Below, piece by piece: positions 22,845 to 38,200 of a stretch of 64,000 nucleotides of DNA; the first letter of the stretch is position 1, and each line of letters opens with the position of its first letter. Under the pieces are notes generated by a model. It was not told the origin of the DNA. It saw only the letters and a program-made list of their open reading frames with translations, and did not search any database. The DNA lies in assembly GCA_023313575.1 (NCBI GenBank), contig JAJTTP010000004.1, positions 1,922,001-1,986,000 on the forward strand, written 5' to 3'. The translations under genes and the position numbers were made by a program. The stretch comes from Eutypella sp. D-1 (Eukaryota; Ascomycota; Sordariomycetes; Xylariales; Diatrypaceae).

Positions 22845-25800
22845 GGATGTGCCAAGACTATCTTTTGTGGTGGTCGTGAGGGCCGGTATAAGGCCGGTAC
22901 AAGGTCGCAGCTCGCCAGCGTAGTTGCGAACCGGAGGGCTGAGTGTATGGTGTTTGGTGTATGGTGTGTGGTGTGTGATTTGTAGTGGGTGTATGATATC
23001 GTGCGGTAAGTCCGGTTGGTGGTCCGGGTGGTGATAGCGGGGACGGCGGCGGCGACGGCGCTGGTTTGCTACAACACTAAACGAACTGTTCAGGTGTTTA
23101 GGTGTTCAGGATTTAGATGTCACATTCCAGAGTCAAAAGACAAAATTCAAGATCGCACAATGTGATGTGATGGGCAGACGCACGAGCAGACGCAGACGCA
23201 GGAGGTGGTCAAATCTGAGACGCTGAGACGCAGAAGATGAATAGGAGAATTGACGACGTTGTGAGATGTTAGGGTGTGTTCGGGTGTGCTCGGGTTTGTT
23301 CTATCTATTCTAGGAGTAGGGGTGGGACTTGGAGGGCATGGCCCATGGAGGGGTGAGGTGAGATGTGAGGTGAGGCGAGGTGTAAAATGTAAAATGTAGG
23401 ATTTGAAATTTGTTGTATACTCAATCTTAAAGTACCTACCCTATGTAACTCAATATCTACCTTCCTGGTAATCAAACCCTCGGTACCATATTCATTACCA
23501 TCACCATGAGGTCATCCATATATCTTCTGGAAGTAACGAGTTAGGTTATGAGAAATTATAGGTACCTAGTTGTCTAAAAAATAGTAGGTGCACTCCAATG
23601 TTCGTACCTGATATAGTTAGATATGGGGGTGTGTGTACCTTAGATGTAAGTAATTAAGCTGGCAGGTGCTACTGTAGAGTAGTATGCAGGTTGAAGTTCC
23701 CGAAATCCATCGCGGCTCGTTCGGGGGGGCGGGGGAAGAAGGAGCCATCAGGGCATGTGGGGGGGGCGGAGGGGAGGTGGGAAAGGCTTGGAACGATGGG
23801 AAGGAGGAGACAGACCTGGAGTGGACAAGGCGGGAATGCCGGGGTGTGGATTGGCTAGATTGGCTACTTTGGGGGTTTGACGATGCGACACACACTCTCT
23901 CTCACACACCTGTGGTGGACTTTTCTAGGCGTCTTAGGGCGGACCCGTCTGGGCAAGCGTTCTTTGGGGTTGCGGGTTACACGGGGATTTCTAACAAAAA
24001 AGAATAGAAAGTAAGTCATAAGTATCACCTACATAGCCCATCCATAGATATGTCTAAGATGTAATCATTCTAAGCGGTATCGAAAATTGCATGTTCTCGT
24101 ACCACACTACGTTGGAAGTACATAAATTAAAACATGAGATGATTCATACGAATTTGTGGGATTTGGAATCCCGCCCGGTCCGTCAATTCCATTGTCATTA
24201 TTTTTCTCATTGTCCTCATTGTCCTTGTTATGGTCATTGTCATTCTGCAAATGCAAGTATGGATATGTAAGCTTCCACTATTCAACCCCCAAACTGCTGC
24301 GCCTTGCATTGTATTAGACAGAGACCGCGTTAGAAAACCTGAAAAGGATAGGAGATAACGGACAAAAACACAGAAGAACTCCAGCTATAGGTAAGCTATC
24401 ATGCCATGACGTTTTGACAGGCTCAGCTGACAAAGATCCACGCGCTCCTACATGCCTAGTCTTACCTTTGACATTCTATGTGATCTTCAACTCGGCAACG
24501 TCTGCATGTCTCTTGGCCTACATGCAATCTTGGCCTACAATTTATATACATAGACGAATGGGATTTGCATATTTCTCCATTATATTAGTCATTTACCCCC
24601 TGCTGCCAAGATAAGTAAAACTCGGTAGTATAAAGGTAAGTAAGTATGAGAGATCTTTTACATAAGATAGCGACGGGCAACAAAACACTGGTGCCCCTGA
24701 TGTCAGAGCTACAACATAACCAGATATAACCTAGCAATTCACGGAGGTAGCCCGCTGTCATGTTTGAAATTGTAAATCATATTTGTTAGGGTCGGGTGGA
24801 ATTGGGCCAACAGATCATTTCTCTCTCGCTATTTGCCTAAGAGCCGGCGGCGCGTGATGGTCGTTCCGAAACGCATCTGAAATCAACCCTTTTTTCAAGC
24901 AACCAACCGCCCCTGAATGCCTCGGGTCTCGGTTTCGGTCTCGGGTAGTAGTAGTATTAGTAGTAGGAGGAGGAGTCTTTTTTAAAAAAAGGAACAGATC
25001 TACTAACAACCTAGCACTACACCTAGGTAGTTAACCCCAATCCCAATCGGTCGGTGCCGTACCTTAAAAACTTAATAAGCGTCTCCTATGGATTCGTTCG
25101 TGGTGCCGCCGGTCTTGGATCTATCACCCAGAAAGATAGGTCCGTCAGGAATAAATCGCAAACTAGTATTTTCCGAAGCTGCCGGGGGTTCACATATGTG
25201 TCCTGCTCTTGTTCGCGTTCTATCCCATTCTAAAACAACTCAGGTCATTTATCTCGCAAAGTGATAGTAGTAGTAGTAGTAGTAGCTATGCTGGCTGTGT
25301 TAGGCAACGTCACAACATTGGAACACGTATGCAAAGTGTTACCTAGGTAAAATTTCTATGGTGCCGCAAATCCCGCTTTTGCCGGTAATACATTCATTCA
25401 TTCATCAGGTATGGGTTGCTTTCTAGGTAGATGTCCTACGTAGTAAAAGATTGTCTCAAGACTACTAACTAGTACGTGTGTGCCCTTTCTCGTCGGAACA
25501 CCTTGTTCGCGATGCCTCTGGGGGTTCGTAGGTGGTTGGGCCGTGATCGTTTTGCTCGTTCCTGGGAGGCAGGTAAGGCCTGTATATATCTGCGTCTGAT
25601 ATCGAGCGGTAAGCCGCAGCCCCCCGAGATACCACCCTCCTCTGACGAAGTATCCCGCGGCGCGGTACCAAGATCGGGCCCTGCATGTTACGTCGTCCGT
25701 TCTCAGATGCCCGTCCCGTCCTTCTGTGCCACCGGGTAGATAGGATGATATCTGCCGATGTCTCAGTTAGATCCCACATGCGGATCCCCCGTCAGGTCTC

Positions 25801-28214
25801 TCCCGCCAGTTGATTCAGACGAAGGACGCATGGGATATTGGGTCCCGATACATTTATCCATAGGTAACAGACATATGCAACGCCGCATCCTTCAAAGACT
25901 GATATTTGGATTATGGGAAAAGCTGATGCACCCGGCTGTATCTTTTTCTGCCATGGTTCTCCAGCCCCGGATGACAGACGTGAAGGGTTTGATCTCTATT
26001 TTGTCTAATTATCTATTCAGTGTAGCGTGAGTGAAGATCGTGTGTCTCTGGAACAGAGGACCAGGATATTTCCCGTAAATCCGGCTCAGATGTGCGTATG
26101 CGACTGGTGTACATACAAAACCAAAACCCAAACGCATCGCTACACCCCTCCTTGGCCAACTCCATCCGCTCTCCCAGTCTCTGAGTATAATTAACATGGC
26201 CGTGAAGGCACCTGTAGATAGCTGAGCCACCGCTGCTGCCGCCGCTCCGCGTGCCGTTCATTCTATCAATCTGTTCATCTGGCCGTCCCGAGTAGGTTGG
26301 CCAGGGGTGGGACATTATTCTCTCCTTCCCCGGTCGTCACTACGCAGCCGGCGCGGTATAGTCAGGTTGGCCCAGCCTAGGTTCCACGAGGCTTGTTTGC
26401 TATGGGCATATGGACGTATATCTCCAGCTTAGGAGTAAGCTTCCTATAATAAAAACTGCGTCCGTGGCATGTAAAATAGAAAATACCATATCCAGCGTGT
26501 GCCTGCTTTTCTTTTCTTTTTTCTTTTCCCGTAGAGTTTTGTTTCCCCTCTCTGCTCTCTGCTTACCGACGACCTTGGGTGTGGCCTTGCGCAATAGCTC
26601 GCTAAACCAGCAACGGAAGGAGATATATGAAGTTATCTTCTATGAGGCGCTGAGAGTATTTGCCATTATCCAAAACCCACTGCCTGGGACTTCAACGACC
26701 TGTTTTTTCGTTTTTGTCCTGACATCCATAGCCTCCCGCATATGACCAAGAAAGAGCTGGACTAGGTATCTACTCAGTCAGCCTACGGGTAACACCGTGA
26801 TAGGAGATCTACGCTACTAGGTATATATTACGTACGACGACAAATATCAGCACCTTCCTCTACGGGCTATGTAGGTAGAACACCTAAATAACCGACAGCA
26901 GGCACGGCAAGGGCTAGGCCTTTACCCATTACCTAGGATAGCAAACCCGAGCTCCATCCCTTCAGCCTCTTCTCCCCTCCTCTTGTCCTGCTGGGTCATC
27001 GGCTGGAATACGAGTCTTAGACTCTAAATAATTCATACAACGTGTCTCGTGCTAGGGAAGTAAGGCCCGTCTTCGTTCGACGTACGGCAGTCTAGCCCGT
27101 ATGTATTGTGTATCTATATTCACACGATATATAGGAAGTCGTGGTGGCAATGATAGTTGGATCGAACGGTAGGTTAGAACGGTCATCGTCGGGCTCGGGG
27201 AGGCATTTTCTCATGGATGTCGGTAGGCGATAGGAAGGGGGTTGGGGGGTTCGTTATCTCAGATGGTCGTGCTGTGCGGTGAGCTGAGCTGTTACGGGCA
27301 TGTTGCCCCATTAGTAAGAGATCATAGTTCTATTTGCTACTTAACTAAGGTAGGGACAAGCCACGTTGTCTGCTAGTTTTTTTTAACGGTACAAGTAGTG
27401 GAGTGAACTCAAGGCCCAGTTGTAGAAGAGACGTACGTCGGGCTCACTGTGATGGTTTTAGAATGCAGGTGGGCCGGTAGGCTGGTAGGCAGGCAGGCAG
27501 GTACTTAAAGCCTAGGCCAGCCCGATTGTAGACCCCTCATCACCGCGTCGCCTCCAGAGAGCCCGCAGTTCAGCTCAGAGGGGAGGCAGAGACAGGGTGG
27601 TATGGGGTGGGTAAGTACTTGTATACAAGTCCGCGGAAGAGGGCGAACGCTGCCGGCTGTCAAGGTAGCCAGCTCATCTCATGCCACGAGGGGGGAAAAT
27701 TCCAGGGACCAACTGCATCGCGATGCGGCCGAGGCGAGACGATCATTTATTTCTACTTTGACAGCCCGAATGGCAACGAACCTACAGGACGCGCAATTCG
27801 TGTCACGTATGCCCCCGGCGGCGTGCCTTCACGTCATGGCCATGTATTGTGACGCCCACGTTGTTTGTCGTGACGTGTTGCCGGGAGTTTGCTCGCTCGT
27901 TTCGTCCCCTCCCCTTACTTTACCTCTCCCCTTCCAGCTATATCCAGCTACTCCAGGGGTTCGTATACATGGGCGCACGGGCGAATGGGAGAACGCATGA
28001 ACGACACACACATATACACCGATAGACACACGCACGTGCATGTTGACAGCAAGGTACTCACTCGCCCGACGGGCTAATGTTGGGTTGAGAGCTCAGCTTT
28101 GGGTACCTACCCACCTGACTAAACGCGATCCGACCCGGGCCCAGCAGTCAGGCCTTGGGGTCAGGACCTAGGTCCAGGCCCCAGGCTCTAGACCCCCCAA
28201 GCCCCAGTGTCAGA
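22845..28214. other. 5.4-kb intergenic region, no recognised gene
   Basis: No supported gene. Open frames are all about 130 codons or less, occur on both strands and show no known domain. Simple repeats include TAG trinucleotides (25266-25284), CATT (25388-25404) and GGCA near 27490. The 24000-24800 part is AT-rich. The right end is the 3' flank of the tubulin cofactor gene. Confidence 0.5.
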
Positions 28215-29207
28215 TCAGATCTCTTCCATGTCCTCCTCCAAGTCATCGAGGGCTGGCCAATCACCCACCTCGACGCGCTCCGGCCTGACAAAGACGCCGT
28301 GCTTGAGAGCTGATTCGGCGCCCCAGTACCTGGTGCCGGCGATGCTGCCATCATTCTTGCCCGCAGGCTCGTCCAATTGGACGCCGACCCATGGTCCCGT
28401 CGAGCCGGGAATCTCCCTGACCTCGCCGACGTACATGACCTCGCCCCTGCGCGTGTCGTCGCCACCGACCCTGCACCGCTTGCCCACCGTGATGCCCCGG
28501 TCCCTGACCTCCCTCTCGAGCGCCTCGACCTTGGCTTTCTCCAGGCTAGGCGCCTCCGGGTTGAACCGCCCCAGCTTCTCCGCCTTCTTCCACGCCAGCA
28601 CCGAATCGGATTTCTTCTCATACTCCTCCGGGGGCATGACGTACTTCTCGACCCCGGAGGTGTCGTTAAGGTTCAGCCTGGCCCCTGCCGGCCTAGTGTC
28701 GAGGATCTTTGTGTCCCGTCAGCGGTCTGGTTTATTGCTCCTTTGGGAAGAATATGGAAAAAAAAAATAATAAAGAAGAGATAAAAACCGGAACAGCAAC
28801 AAGAAAGGTAATTCGGGAAAAGAAGACTCAATATTCATGCAAGGTGGCGCCGCCTCGATGTCGTTCGTCATAACAGTAACTGCCACTGCCATGCATATTG
28901 ACATGTTCTTCCTGCAAGACAGCCTTGCGCACCGTGTAAGACAGTGACACATACATAGGGTCTGACTTACATGAAGCTCTGCATAAGCAGTCAGGGGAAA
29001 CCTGGATAAGAGGGTGCTGTCCTCGTCAGCAGCCTCGATGGGGATGGCTTCCTTGTTGCCGGTCTTCAAGGAGATGCGCTGGGAGGAAGGCGGGATGCCG
29101 GTAATTGGCTCGAGCTTGGTCCTCAGTTGACTGATGGACCATGACGGCGTGATGCGCCGTTCGGACGTCGCGTTCTCAGAGATGACCTGCAGCGGGATGT
29201 CCGCCAT
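28215..29207 (-). CDS. TBCB: tubulin-folding cofactor B (CAP-Gly), 2 exons
   Basis: Exons 28971-29207 and 28215-28706 (264-nt GT-AG intron) give 243 codons, 242 aa, close to the animal protein. With cofactor E it handles alpha-tubulin during microtubule folding and heterodimer assembly in the cytosol; the fission yeast counterpart is Alp11. Residues 1-80 form a ubiquitin-like domain (MADIPLQVISENATSERRIT...). A short helical linker follows (GVEKYVMPPEEYEKKSDSVL). The CAP-Gly domain at about 150-230 has VGKRCRV, RGEVMYVG, WVGVQLDEPAGKNDGS and YWGAESALKHGVFVRP; the GKNDG signature is intact. The protein ends in MEEI, resembling the C-terminal acidic DEI/M motif described for this family. The last exon reads without stop through the linker and domain, and the junction AELH/ILDTRPAGARL agrees with the family alignment. 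Confidence 0.95.
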
Positions 29208-32200
29208 CTTGATCCGAACCGGTATCGGGCAAGGATCTAAAGGTATGAGGTCGTAAGCGTCTATAAGGGGCCTTAACTAAGGCTGTAAGGGTCCAAGGGT
29301 CCAAGATCCAAGGATCCAAAGGTGTTGCTGATCAAGGGGACCAGGTACCCGGCAAGGGTCAGATAGGATGCCAAGTGTATGGTACTAAAAAAGGGGAGGC
29401 GAGGATTGCCGATGACCAACTACCCAGATAACTACTAGGTGTTAGAGCGACGAAGTTCAGTACCTCACGAGTCGTAGCTGCATCCACAGGATAAATGACA
29501 GTCCTTTGTCAGTCAGTTTAGTTCTCTCGTAGTCTGGGTCTTGGGGGTTCCTCGCTCCCTCGGTTGCGGTTGGCTCACGTGGAATCTCAAGTTAGGCGCC
29601 GATACGATTGGTACCTGAAAAAGAACAGACGACGTCTTGCGGGTCCGTCTGTTCGCCGATGGTCGATCAGCAAAGTCGCGTAATTTACCGATGTTGCTAT
29701 GTTGCTATGCTGTTATGCTGTTATGCTATGCTGTGTTATGCTATGATTATGCTGGCTGGGTTGACTAAGTAGGTATGATATGCTACCCATGGATGCTTTC
29801 CTATCTGGTAGCTGTTGTAGCAATTGTCGTTGCAATTGTTGTCGTCGTCAACGTCGTCAGCGTCGTCTTGTTTGCCCTGTTTGCTTGCATATGTAGGGGA
29901 GCAGTGCATGTGCCAAGCCCTGCCTGATACGAACTCAGATCCTGCAGAAGTGATGTCGATGGCTTCGTCTTTGTTTAAAAAAAAAGAGTTGAATTATTTT
30001 ATTTGCCGGCGATGACGGGAACCTCATTAGCCAATCCCAAACATTTGGTACCTGGCAAGCCTGGCAAGCCTGAGGCTGCCGGCCCGGGGGGTTATTAGGC
30101 ACCACTGCTTGTCTCCAGGGCTGCGTTGGGACACTGGGGAGGGACGCCACTATTAGGTACTACCTACCTGGGTATGTTGCAGCTGTAACGCCACTTTCAG
30201 CCACAGACGCCCGGCAGTTGATGCCCGGAGTACAGGTAAGTACCTACTTCCATAGTATCTACATATACCTGGCATGTACATAGAAGTAGGTACCTTGTGC
30301 AGCCCCTTTTAACGCTGGGGCTGGTTATTTTTATTTATTTTCATTTCAATTAACTGGCTGTCTTTTTAAAAAAGGATTTTCGAGTCGTTGGCTCCCCTCC
30401 ACCAAAACCACCACCAGACATGGCGGGCGGGCGACGGCGGCGGGAAGCCATGTGGACAATCTATCCATTATGATGCTTGGGTGCTTCGTACGTGGGTGGT
30501 GCCTGGTGGCTATCGACATGTCTTCTGGACGACTGCAGCATCTGCTATTGTCAAGATAACTGGATTGTGTGCAACTAGCCGACGACTGTGCCTCCCAACA
30601 GCCCTCGTCATATTCATTGGACAGACGCCGTTTGCATGATCCCCCCTGAAGATCCAGCCCATTGGGTGTGCATTGGGTGTGCACGACAGAGCGACCTGCC
30701 TACGAAAGCATCATCGCGGAATCTGGCTTCTTTCGACCCTTGCCCTGCTGTCAAACGTCGATGATGGGATGCCGCTATGCCACCATGCCACCATGCCAAT
30801 GTGCCACTGTGCCACTGTGCCATGTTTATGCCACTAGGAACGCGGCCGCCAGCTTCCGGATATAGCCACGCCGTCCGTTCTTTTCTCTCGTCGTGCCCGA
30901 TCCGTATACATAGATTGTAGTGTATAGGTAGGTCAAACATGTCGAGGTGTTTTCCTTCCCCGGAGAGCGGACGGTCGATGACGAGTTTCGTCGACTTTAC
31001 GCGTCGCACTGACATCAGAAGACGAGAGCAAACATCACCTTGTCCTCTCGCCTCGTTGCCTCTGTAGCCATCCTGGCTCATCCCCGGGGCATGCTGCACA
31101 TGCCAACATGCCAACATTGCGTCCCAAAATTCTTCAGCCCCTTTGTTTTTGGGGAGGGGAGGGGTGTTTGGGGGGGCCGGAAAAGGTCGAGAGTCTGGTA
31201 GACCAATCATCTAAAGCTGAAGCAAACGAACAGACCACCCAAACCACTGTGTACGGGCCTCGAGGGCTAGGCAGGCTAAGCCTGCATGAGATACCTCGAA
31301 TTGACAAGTCATATTCTTGGAAGAGATGCAAAGATCTGACCATCTACTAGCACGTAGTTAATTGCCTGACCCTAAAAGGGGACCGTTATTACAGGCACAA
31401 TCTTATCACAGTTCATCAGACGTACAGGCAAGAATTCAAAAGCCGTTCGCTTGCGCCGCCCGATCTGCCAGCAGGGGTCAGAAGTTTCTTGAGCACCCAA
31501 GTCTGCCAGTGCACCCTACCCCAGACCCAATGCAACCCAAACAGCCGGAACATGGTGGTCAGAGGCTTTTTGCCACTCGCCTTGCAAGCCCTGCTTGCCG
31601 GACACGGACGACGCAACTCTACGGGCGCCTTGGCCGTGAAAGCACCGGCATTCACGATACGGCTCGTCGTATGTCGCACTTCTGTCTAATTTTCTGAACG
31701 CACACTTGTTGGTCTGGTGCTTTTCATCCCGGTTTTTTCCCTTTCCCCTTTCACCCTATGCATCTATCCCCCCATCGCCTTTTCTCCGCTTACGAGCAAT
31801 GCCCACTCCCAAAATAACCCATGGGCTCTTCTTCACCGCTCTGCGCTCTGCGCTTGAACTGCGGCCATTTCTCCACTCTCATCACGAAGCGAACTAGAAT
31901 GGGGAGGAACTATTCGGAATCCTTATGGCTCACCTACCGCACGTAGCGGGTTTCTTCTTCTGGGACCGGGGGGGGGTCAACAGTTTTTGTTGGGGTTCCC
32001 ATTTATGTATGTGTCAATGTGCATGCAGAGACCTCTCGGGAAGGATCCGGGAAGAGATCTCATTCGACTGGACGCCACAGCTCCCTGCTCAGCAAACCAG
32101 GTAAATATGGGCCATTCTATAGCATGCCGCCACGAAGAACGGGACAATGGTTCCTTGTGTCGATCATGCGCAATGATGTCGACCTGCGCCAAACCCAAGC

Positions 32201-35200
32201 AGGCGCGACCACTCAGCCATTGTGGCTGAGTATGTTAGAGGGTCAAGCACCGGTAGATTATGCAGCAAAGTCCGAACAAGGGGGGCGTCGGATGCGGGAC
32301 ACTGGTATCGATGGGTGTGTGTCAGATAATGCAGCCATTGTGGTATGCTGATGAATAGTAATCATGATGGTGCTGCCGGTTCCAAGTAGAAGCAGCAGCA
32401 GCCGCCGCCGCCGCAGCAGCAACGACAGCGGCAGACGTAGTAGCGTCCGAAGCGGCAGCCGCCGGGTGCGATGCGAGGCTACGGCAGCCGCGTGCAGTCG
32501 ATAAACGCAGTACGATGCAACGCGACGACACAAATACAGGCAAACAGGCATACCGGCTAACGATGTAGCATTCACCATTCTCTTTCACCCTGGATAAAGA
32601 TGATATTATATACATATATGCATGTAAAGCACGTATACCCAGCACGTAGCTATTGATAGCATTGCCCGGGTGAGTGCTCCGTGGCAGCGTGGATGCGAAT
32701 TGCGCAATCACCCACAGGTCAACGTACATAATTCAAAGTCGAGGGCAGGGGAGCGGCAGGGGGTGGCAGATGGTGGGCCGTTGAAGCCCGGCCGAATGGG
32801 TGTCTGAATTGACTGGCTACTGCTTCTTGAGAACCGGTAAGCCCTATCAGAGGGGATGGTGTAATAGAAGAAGGTAGTGGGTGCTACGAGAGAATGGAAG
32901 AAAAGGTCGAGCGACGTAGTACGGTAGAGGAATGGGATGTTATACCTGCAATGCACAGTTACATGCATTACGACTCACTTGACCTCGGGTGTGTAATGTT
33001 GCGTATATATGTATATATATGCGTTCTGCATACCTACCTAGGTAGGTAGTCAATATATTTCATTCCAATGTGTATAAGATATCCGTGGACGTACAGCTGT
33101 AGTAGTAATGGTGGTGGTTGTCGTTATTGTCGGGAGGCAGGGGTGTTGTTGTTGTGGTTGTTGTCCTTGTAAGAAAGTGATGGGCTCGTTTGCATATTGT
33201 TGCAACATCGAGCGTAGCATTCTGCTGACATCCAACTTTGAACGCCTGGAATGGTACCCGAACAATTCCCCGTTATACAATGTAACCACTACGTGCCATA
33301 TATGGGTGTCGTACTATGAATGGCTTGTTTGGTTAATGATGCCCAGATGAGATGGCAGGTTCACGATGATATCTACCTTCCACTCGAGGCCAAGTTGGTA
33401 GTTATAGGTGCCTACATACATCCTAATACCGACCTAGGTATCTATTATCTTGTACATCATGTTGTAGTAGGAATACTACTACTACCCTACCCGACTTATA
33501 CGATGCGCATACTATAGTATCCATGCCCGCTATACCCTGGTTGAGGTAATGCAAGTAATCCACCCATATATGCATACCTGCCTATATAGTAGGTATGTAA
33601 TATGTAATAAAACGACTGATATGCTCGAGATTCCCGGGAGGGTTCTTGGTCCGTTTCGGTTTCTTTCCAGGCTCCTTGATTTCTCTGCTTAGATGCATCT
33701 CCTGTTATCCCTTTATTTTATATTGCTGGGGAACTAGCAGCAAAGTTCCAAGGCCCGTCAAGTCAAGGCTGATGATACACAAGGTAGACCTCGGGAAGTA
33801 CGTATGCTTGATATTACCTTACTTGTGATGTGCTGTAAGTATGTACTATATGTACTTTGAATGCCTCACTTGGTCTGCGCACTTCCAGGGCTGCTGGGCT
33901 ACTAGGAGCAGGTAAGCGGTTACGTACCTGGTAGATAGCCAATCCGAAACGAGTAAATTATCCCAATAATAACCATTGTTTTAGGGCTGCTAGATCCAAA
34001 TATAGAGCTAGGGTATATGCATGTAGCTAGGTAGTGCAGTATACGTATACAAGTACTCAAGTACCCTATTGATAGGTATTATGACATCGATAGGTACATT
34101 TTTACATACCTAGGTACCTGGGGATGTACCTGTTTTAGTTGGGTACCTACCTAAATTATGAGCAGGTATCTCCCGTGGTAGGCACTTCGTACATCCCGTC
34201 GGTATAGCATGGCCTCGGGAACATCCATAAGCTTCGGGCATGGATGAGATACATTGTACACGACCTCATTAGACTGAGTAAAAACCCTCGAACCCTGCCC
34301 AGGAAATTTGTTACGGCTGTTACATAAAGAGGCGGACGACCCAATTTGTCGGGCAGCAATACCAAAATTTGCCAGGAGGACAATAGCCCCAGTCCCGAAT
34401 CATTCATAAAAAAGATAAAATAAGCTTGGGTACCCTTCATAGATTTTCATGGATTAGGTAGGTGGATTAGGTATGTACTCCCTAACTAAATAGGTACCTG
34501 GCTAGGTACATTCGCTATTAATACCACTGAGCTGGCTCGCTCTTACTTGTATGTACCGGTACGTGGACGTAAGCAGATATCAGGTGTATTTTTTTCTTCT
34601 TGGGTTTTATCCCTCCCATTCATGGATGGACTCATGGGTAACTTGAAGTATCTTACCACACCCACAGATTCCCATCCCACGCTTCACCTGGTTCAGCACA
34701 TGTATGTACCAGGGTTAAGCATCAATGTACGTCAGTCCCTACATATATATTCGACAACTGCGTCATAGTTAGACGACATCTCGACTTCATTACTGGAAGT
34801 GAAGCGGGAAAGGGTTTTTGGTGCCTTTTTATTATTACTACAAATGGAAGAAGCAACGAGATGGCGAAGGCAGAAGCATTAGAAGAAGAAGAAGAAGAAG
34901 ACAGTAGAAGAAAGAGATCGCGATTTTACAAACGATACCGACGACATGGCTGCATCGTGGCAAAACCCTGTTGGTGAGGATGGAGACGAGAACGTAAAAA
35001 AGAAAAAAGAAATACCAAACTAAAGAGAAAATCACCGAAAAGCAAATGGTAATGTATCAACCGCAAAATATAGAAACTTGCCTATACCAGGCTATATCGT
35101 TCGGCCCAAGGGTTAAAAAAAGATAAAGGCGGTGCGGCATCAACGGCCCACACCTGTCACCATCCCTCTTGTCATTCTGATCCGATGGAATTTTTTTTTC

Positions 35201-38200
35201 TCAAACCCCTCTCTTGACGGGTGGATTCTTCCAGTAGAATTACCCCGTGTTCTCCCGTTTCCCGCTTCCCGTTACTCTGTTTGTTCCCCACGGTCCTCGA
35301 ACTTTGAGAGGGGATTTAGAAGAGGGGAAGAGAAATATCCAAACATTCCCCTCCTGACATACTCTGTACCCAGGACGCGAAGGAACGGGGTCGTTTCTTG
35401 AATATATTCTCCTTACTGTTTATGACTATGCCGAACTAACAGACACCAAGAATGCGGATCAGGGATTTTCATCCTATCAAAAATTGGCCGCACAAACAAA
35501 AGCCCGCCACTATGCAGTGTAATAGCGATGCCGCCGGCGGTGCGATGCCAACCATATCTATGTAATGGCTGCGCGTTTCCTTCTCTGGATTGTGTAGCCG
35601 TCGTAGTGGTGGTGTGGGTAGGTGTATATATGTATGTGCACCTGTGGCTTGACGAATCTTTTTTAACCGTAACTGTGCCCTGGCGCTGTTACCCTGTGTG
35701 AAGTTGTGGCCCAGAATTCTGGCTTCTCCCTCTTTATATTTACGTGTTCATGCTGCAGTGAAGCAGATCATGGTTCATGACCGTCGTGCGGCGTGCACGA
35801 CTGACATGCACATCATCCTGCCGCCCTGGTCCCTGGAGACCTGCCGATTTTGACAAGTATCCCCCTTCTATAGCCTGCATGACCTGACCGCCAGTCCATT
35901 GCCCCAGAAGTAACGTTCATAGTAGTAGACAGGCTGACAGGCCACCGTACGTTGTTAACAATAAACATTTCGTCGCTGACGATACCTACACCTGCCTGCA
36001 GACCTAGTGTTAGCAGTAGTGGTGGCGGTGATGATGGTGCTGAACCTGGTGAACTCGTAGACTGACGTCCTATCACCTTGATGCCCGTTCGTATCTGCAG
36101 CCTGGGCCTTTCTGTACCTGATTATTATGTATTGCATAATAATCGAGATGACTCCCTCTTTACCATCATATGGGAGACGTATGATGAATTGCTAGAGTAA
36201 GGCGGATGGGCAGGATTACAGGTTTCGAGAGAGAATTCGCACAGGCGTTGGGCTTCTCTTGTCCAGTGCGCCAGCGTGTCTCGTGTAAGGGGGGCAGCCC
36301 CATACATGCTACCCGTTCCCGAGAGAAGCATACTTAACTGGGAAGAGCCCTGTCCGAAATAACAATGGGCATTGTAACCGGATCGAACCGCGCAGAGCTA
36401 AAACTCGGACATGGTTTCTGCCTCTGAACCATTTCCCGATCTACATACCAAACTAGAGCAATAAGAAATGGTGCTACTGTAACTGTGTAACGAACGGAGG
36501 CTCTCGACTGCTACCGAACTTGAACCCCCCCGTCACCTGTGGCTTGTCTCTATGCCGCTCTTTTTGATATTTTCTGATCGCCCAGCTGTTCAAACATGAT
36601 ATATCCCACCGTACACCCGCCCATCTTCTCATACCACACATATTGTCGGTATACGTAACGATGTGTGCTATGTATGCGTTATGCAATGCACGTTTGGTGC
36701 GACTTGCGACTAAGATGCTTCGTGGACTCTTGCGGATGCGTGACCGGCGCACCAAGGCGCAAGAGTTCAGAAAAAAACTGCGATATCAGCCATTTAAGTA
36801 CTATATAACTGTGGAACATTGCGCATGACTTATCTCTTTTGAGTAATTTGTCCACTCCCAAGTTGGCCCCAGCAAGTTAGGCCCGGTCAGGGATAATAGA
36901 CCCTAAGGCCACATCGTCAGCCCCAGGAAGTATCCGCCAAACCACCATACCTTGTATGTCCCGAGAACTGTTACTGCTAGCTATAGTACATTTAAAAAAA
37001 AAATTAAAAAAGATGCAGTAAGCTAACTAAAGCACAACTCGGTTTCAAACCCAGACCCCACAAGGCCACTGGGTTACGGGACCACTGGGCCGCTGGACTG
37101 AAGTTTCGTTACCCCGTCACGGCCACCGCCACCCTGATCTGACTCCCTGGCAATTCGAGCTCCATGTCGAGGTCGTCTCGAATTGGTTGAAACAATTGGG
37201 CTCGGGCTTCTGGGCCTCTGAGCATTGGGCCCGTGTGGAATCCGGTTGGATCCATTAAGCACTGGAAGACTCCTAGATTTTTTCTCGAATTTATATTAGC
37301 CATCTTGACCAACGGTATGTTGGCCGTGCTCATACCACCGTCACCACTGACCACTATGTATCCGCCCCAGGGGAAAGAAAAAAAAAAAGAGCACAAGAAG
37401 GTCTCCTGGCCTGGTGTGGATACAACAGAGATCTCCTCCACGCACGCCCTTCCGCGTTCCGCTCATCCATGACCACGACCACCCCCCCCCCCATCCCCCC
37501 GTATCGCCCTGGATGATGCTTGGGTGACGTGCATAGTTCCTCTACTCCGCCTGAGCCCGTTCGTTCGTTCTAGTTTTCCAGATGCCAGAGCGCCTCCCTC
37601 CTTAATGGCACCCAAACCCCATGCCTAACCAAAGTACCTCGTGGCCAGCTCCCCCCCTGGCTCAGGGATCACTGCCGGCAGAACCCCTTCCTTGTCTAGG
37701 CCAACATGTACCCGAGTGACTAGCTAAAGTTCTTCGGGAAAAGATGGAGGATGTTTGCCCTCCGCTTCTCTGCTGATGAGAAACATATGTCCATGCCTTA
37801 CATACATACATACACGCCCTGTAGCTTTCTTGGCCCGCCTCTTCAGCTCAGCATCCATCGTCCTTCGGAGCGCGCGCCATTAAAGCCTGCTGGATAAAAA
37901 TCGCTAACCTAGCGCTGCCAGCTAGCTAAGGCAGTTAGGAGAAAAGGTGGGTTTGCTCTCCTGCGAGCTTCATGCATGGCTTCGTGGCAATGTCATCAGC
38001 AAACTCCGGGCGCGTGGCTCATACACCTGACACCTTTGCTGTTTGCTCAATATACGTTCGAGACATCTGGAGACGGATAGATAGATAGATGGTGGGTGGG
38101 AAAATCTACAATAATAGCAGCAGCATTTGCCACAACCCAGACGATGTATACTAAAGGTAGTTAGGCTTCGATAGTGACTGACATTGTGCTGCTCGATCGA

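Noticed and set aside
30614..31210. 198-codon minus-strand open frame in the gene-poor interval
   Set aside because: No domain, odd Trp/His/Cys-rich composition caused partly by a short CCACYATG repeat, and no coding-like codon choice.
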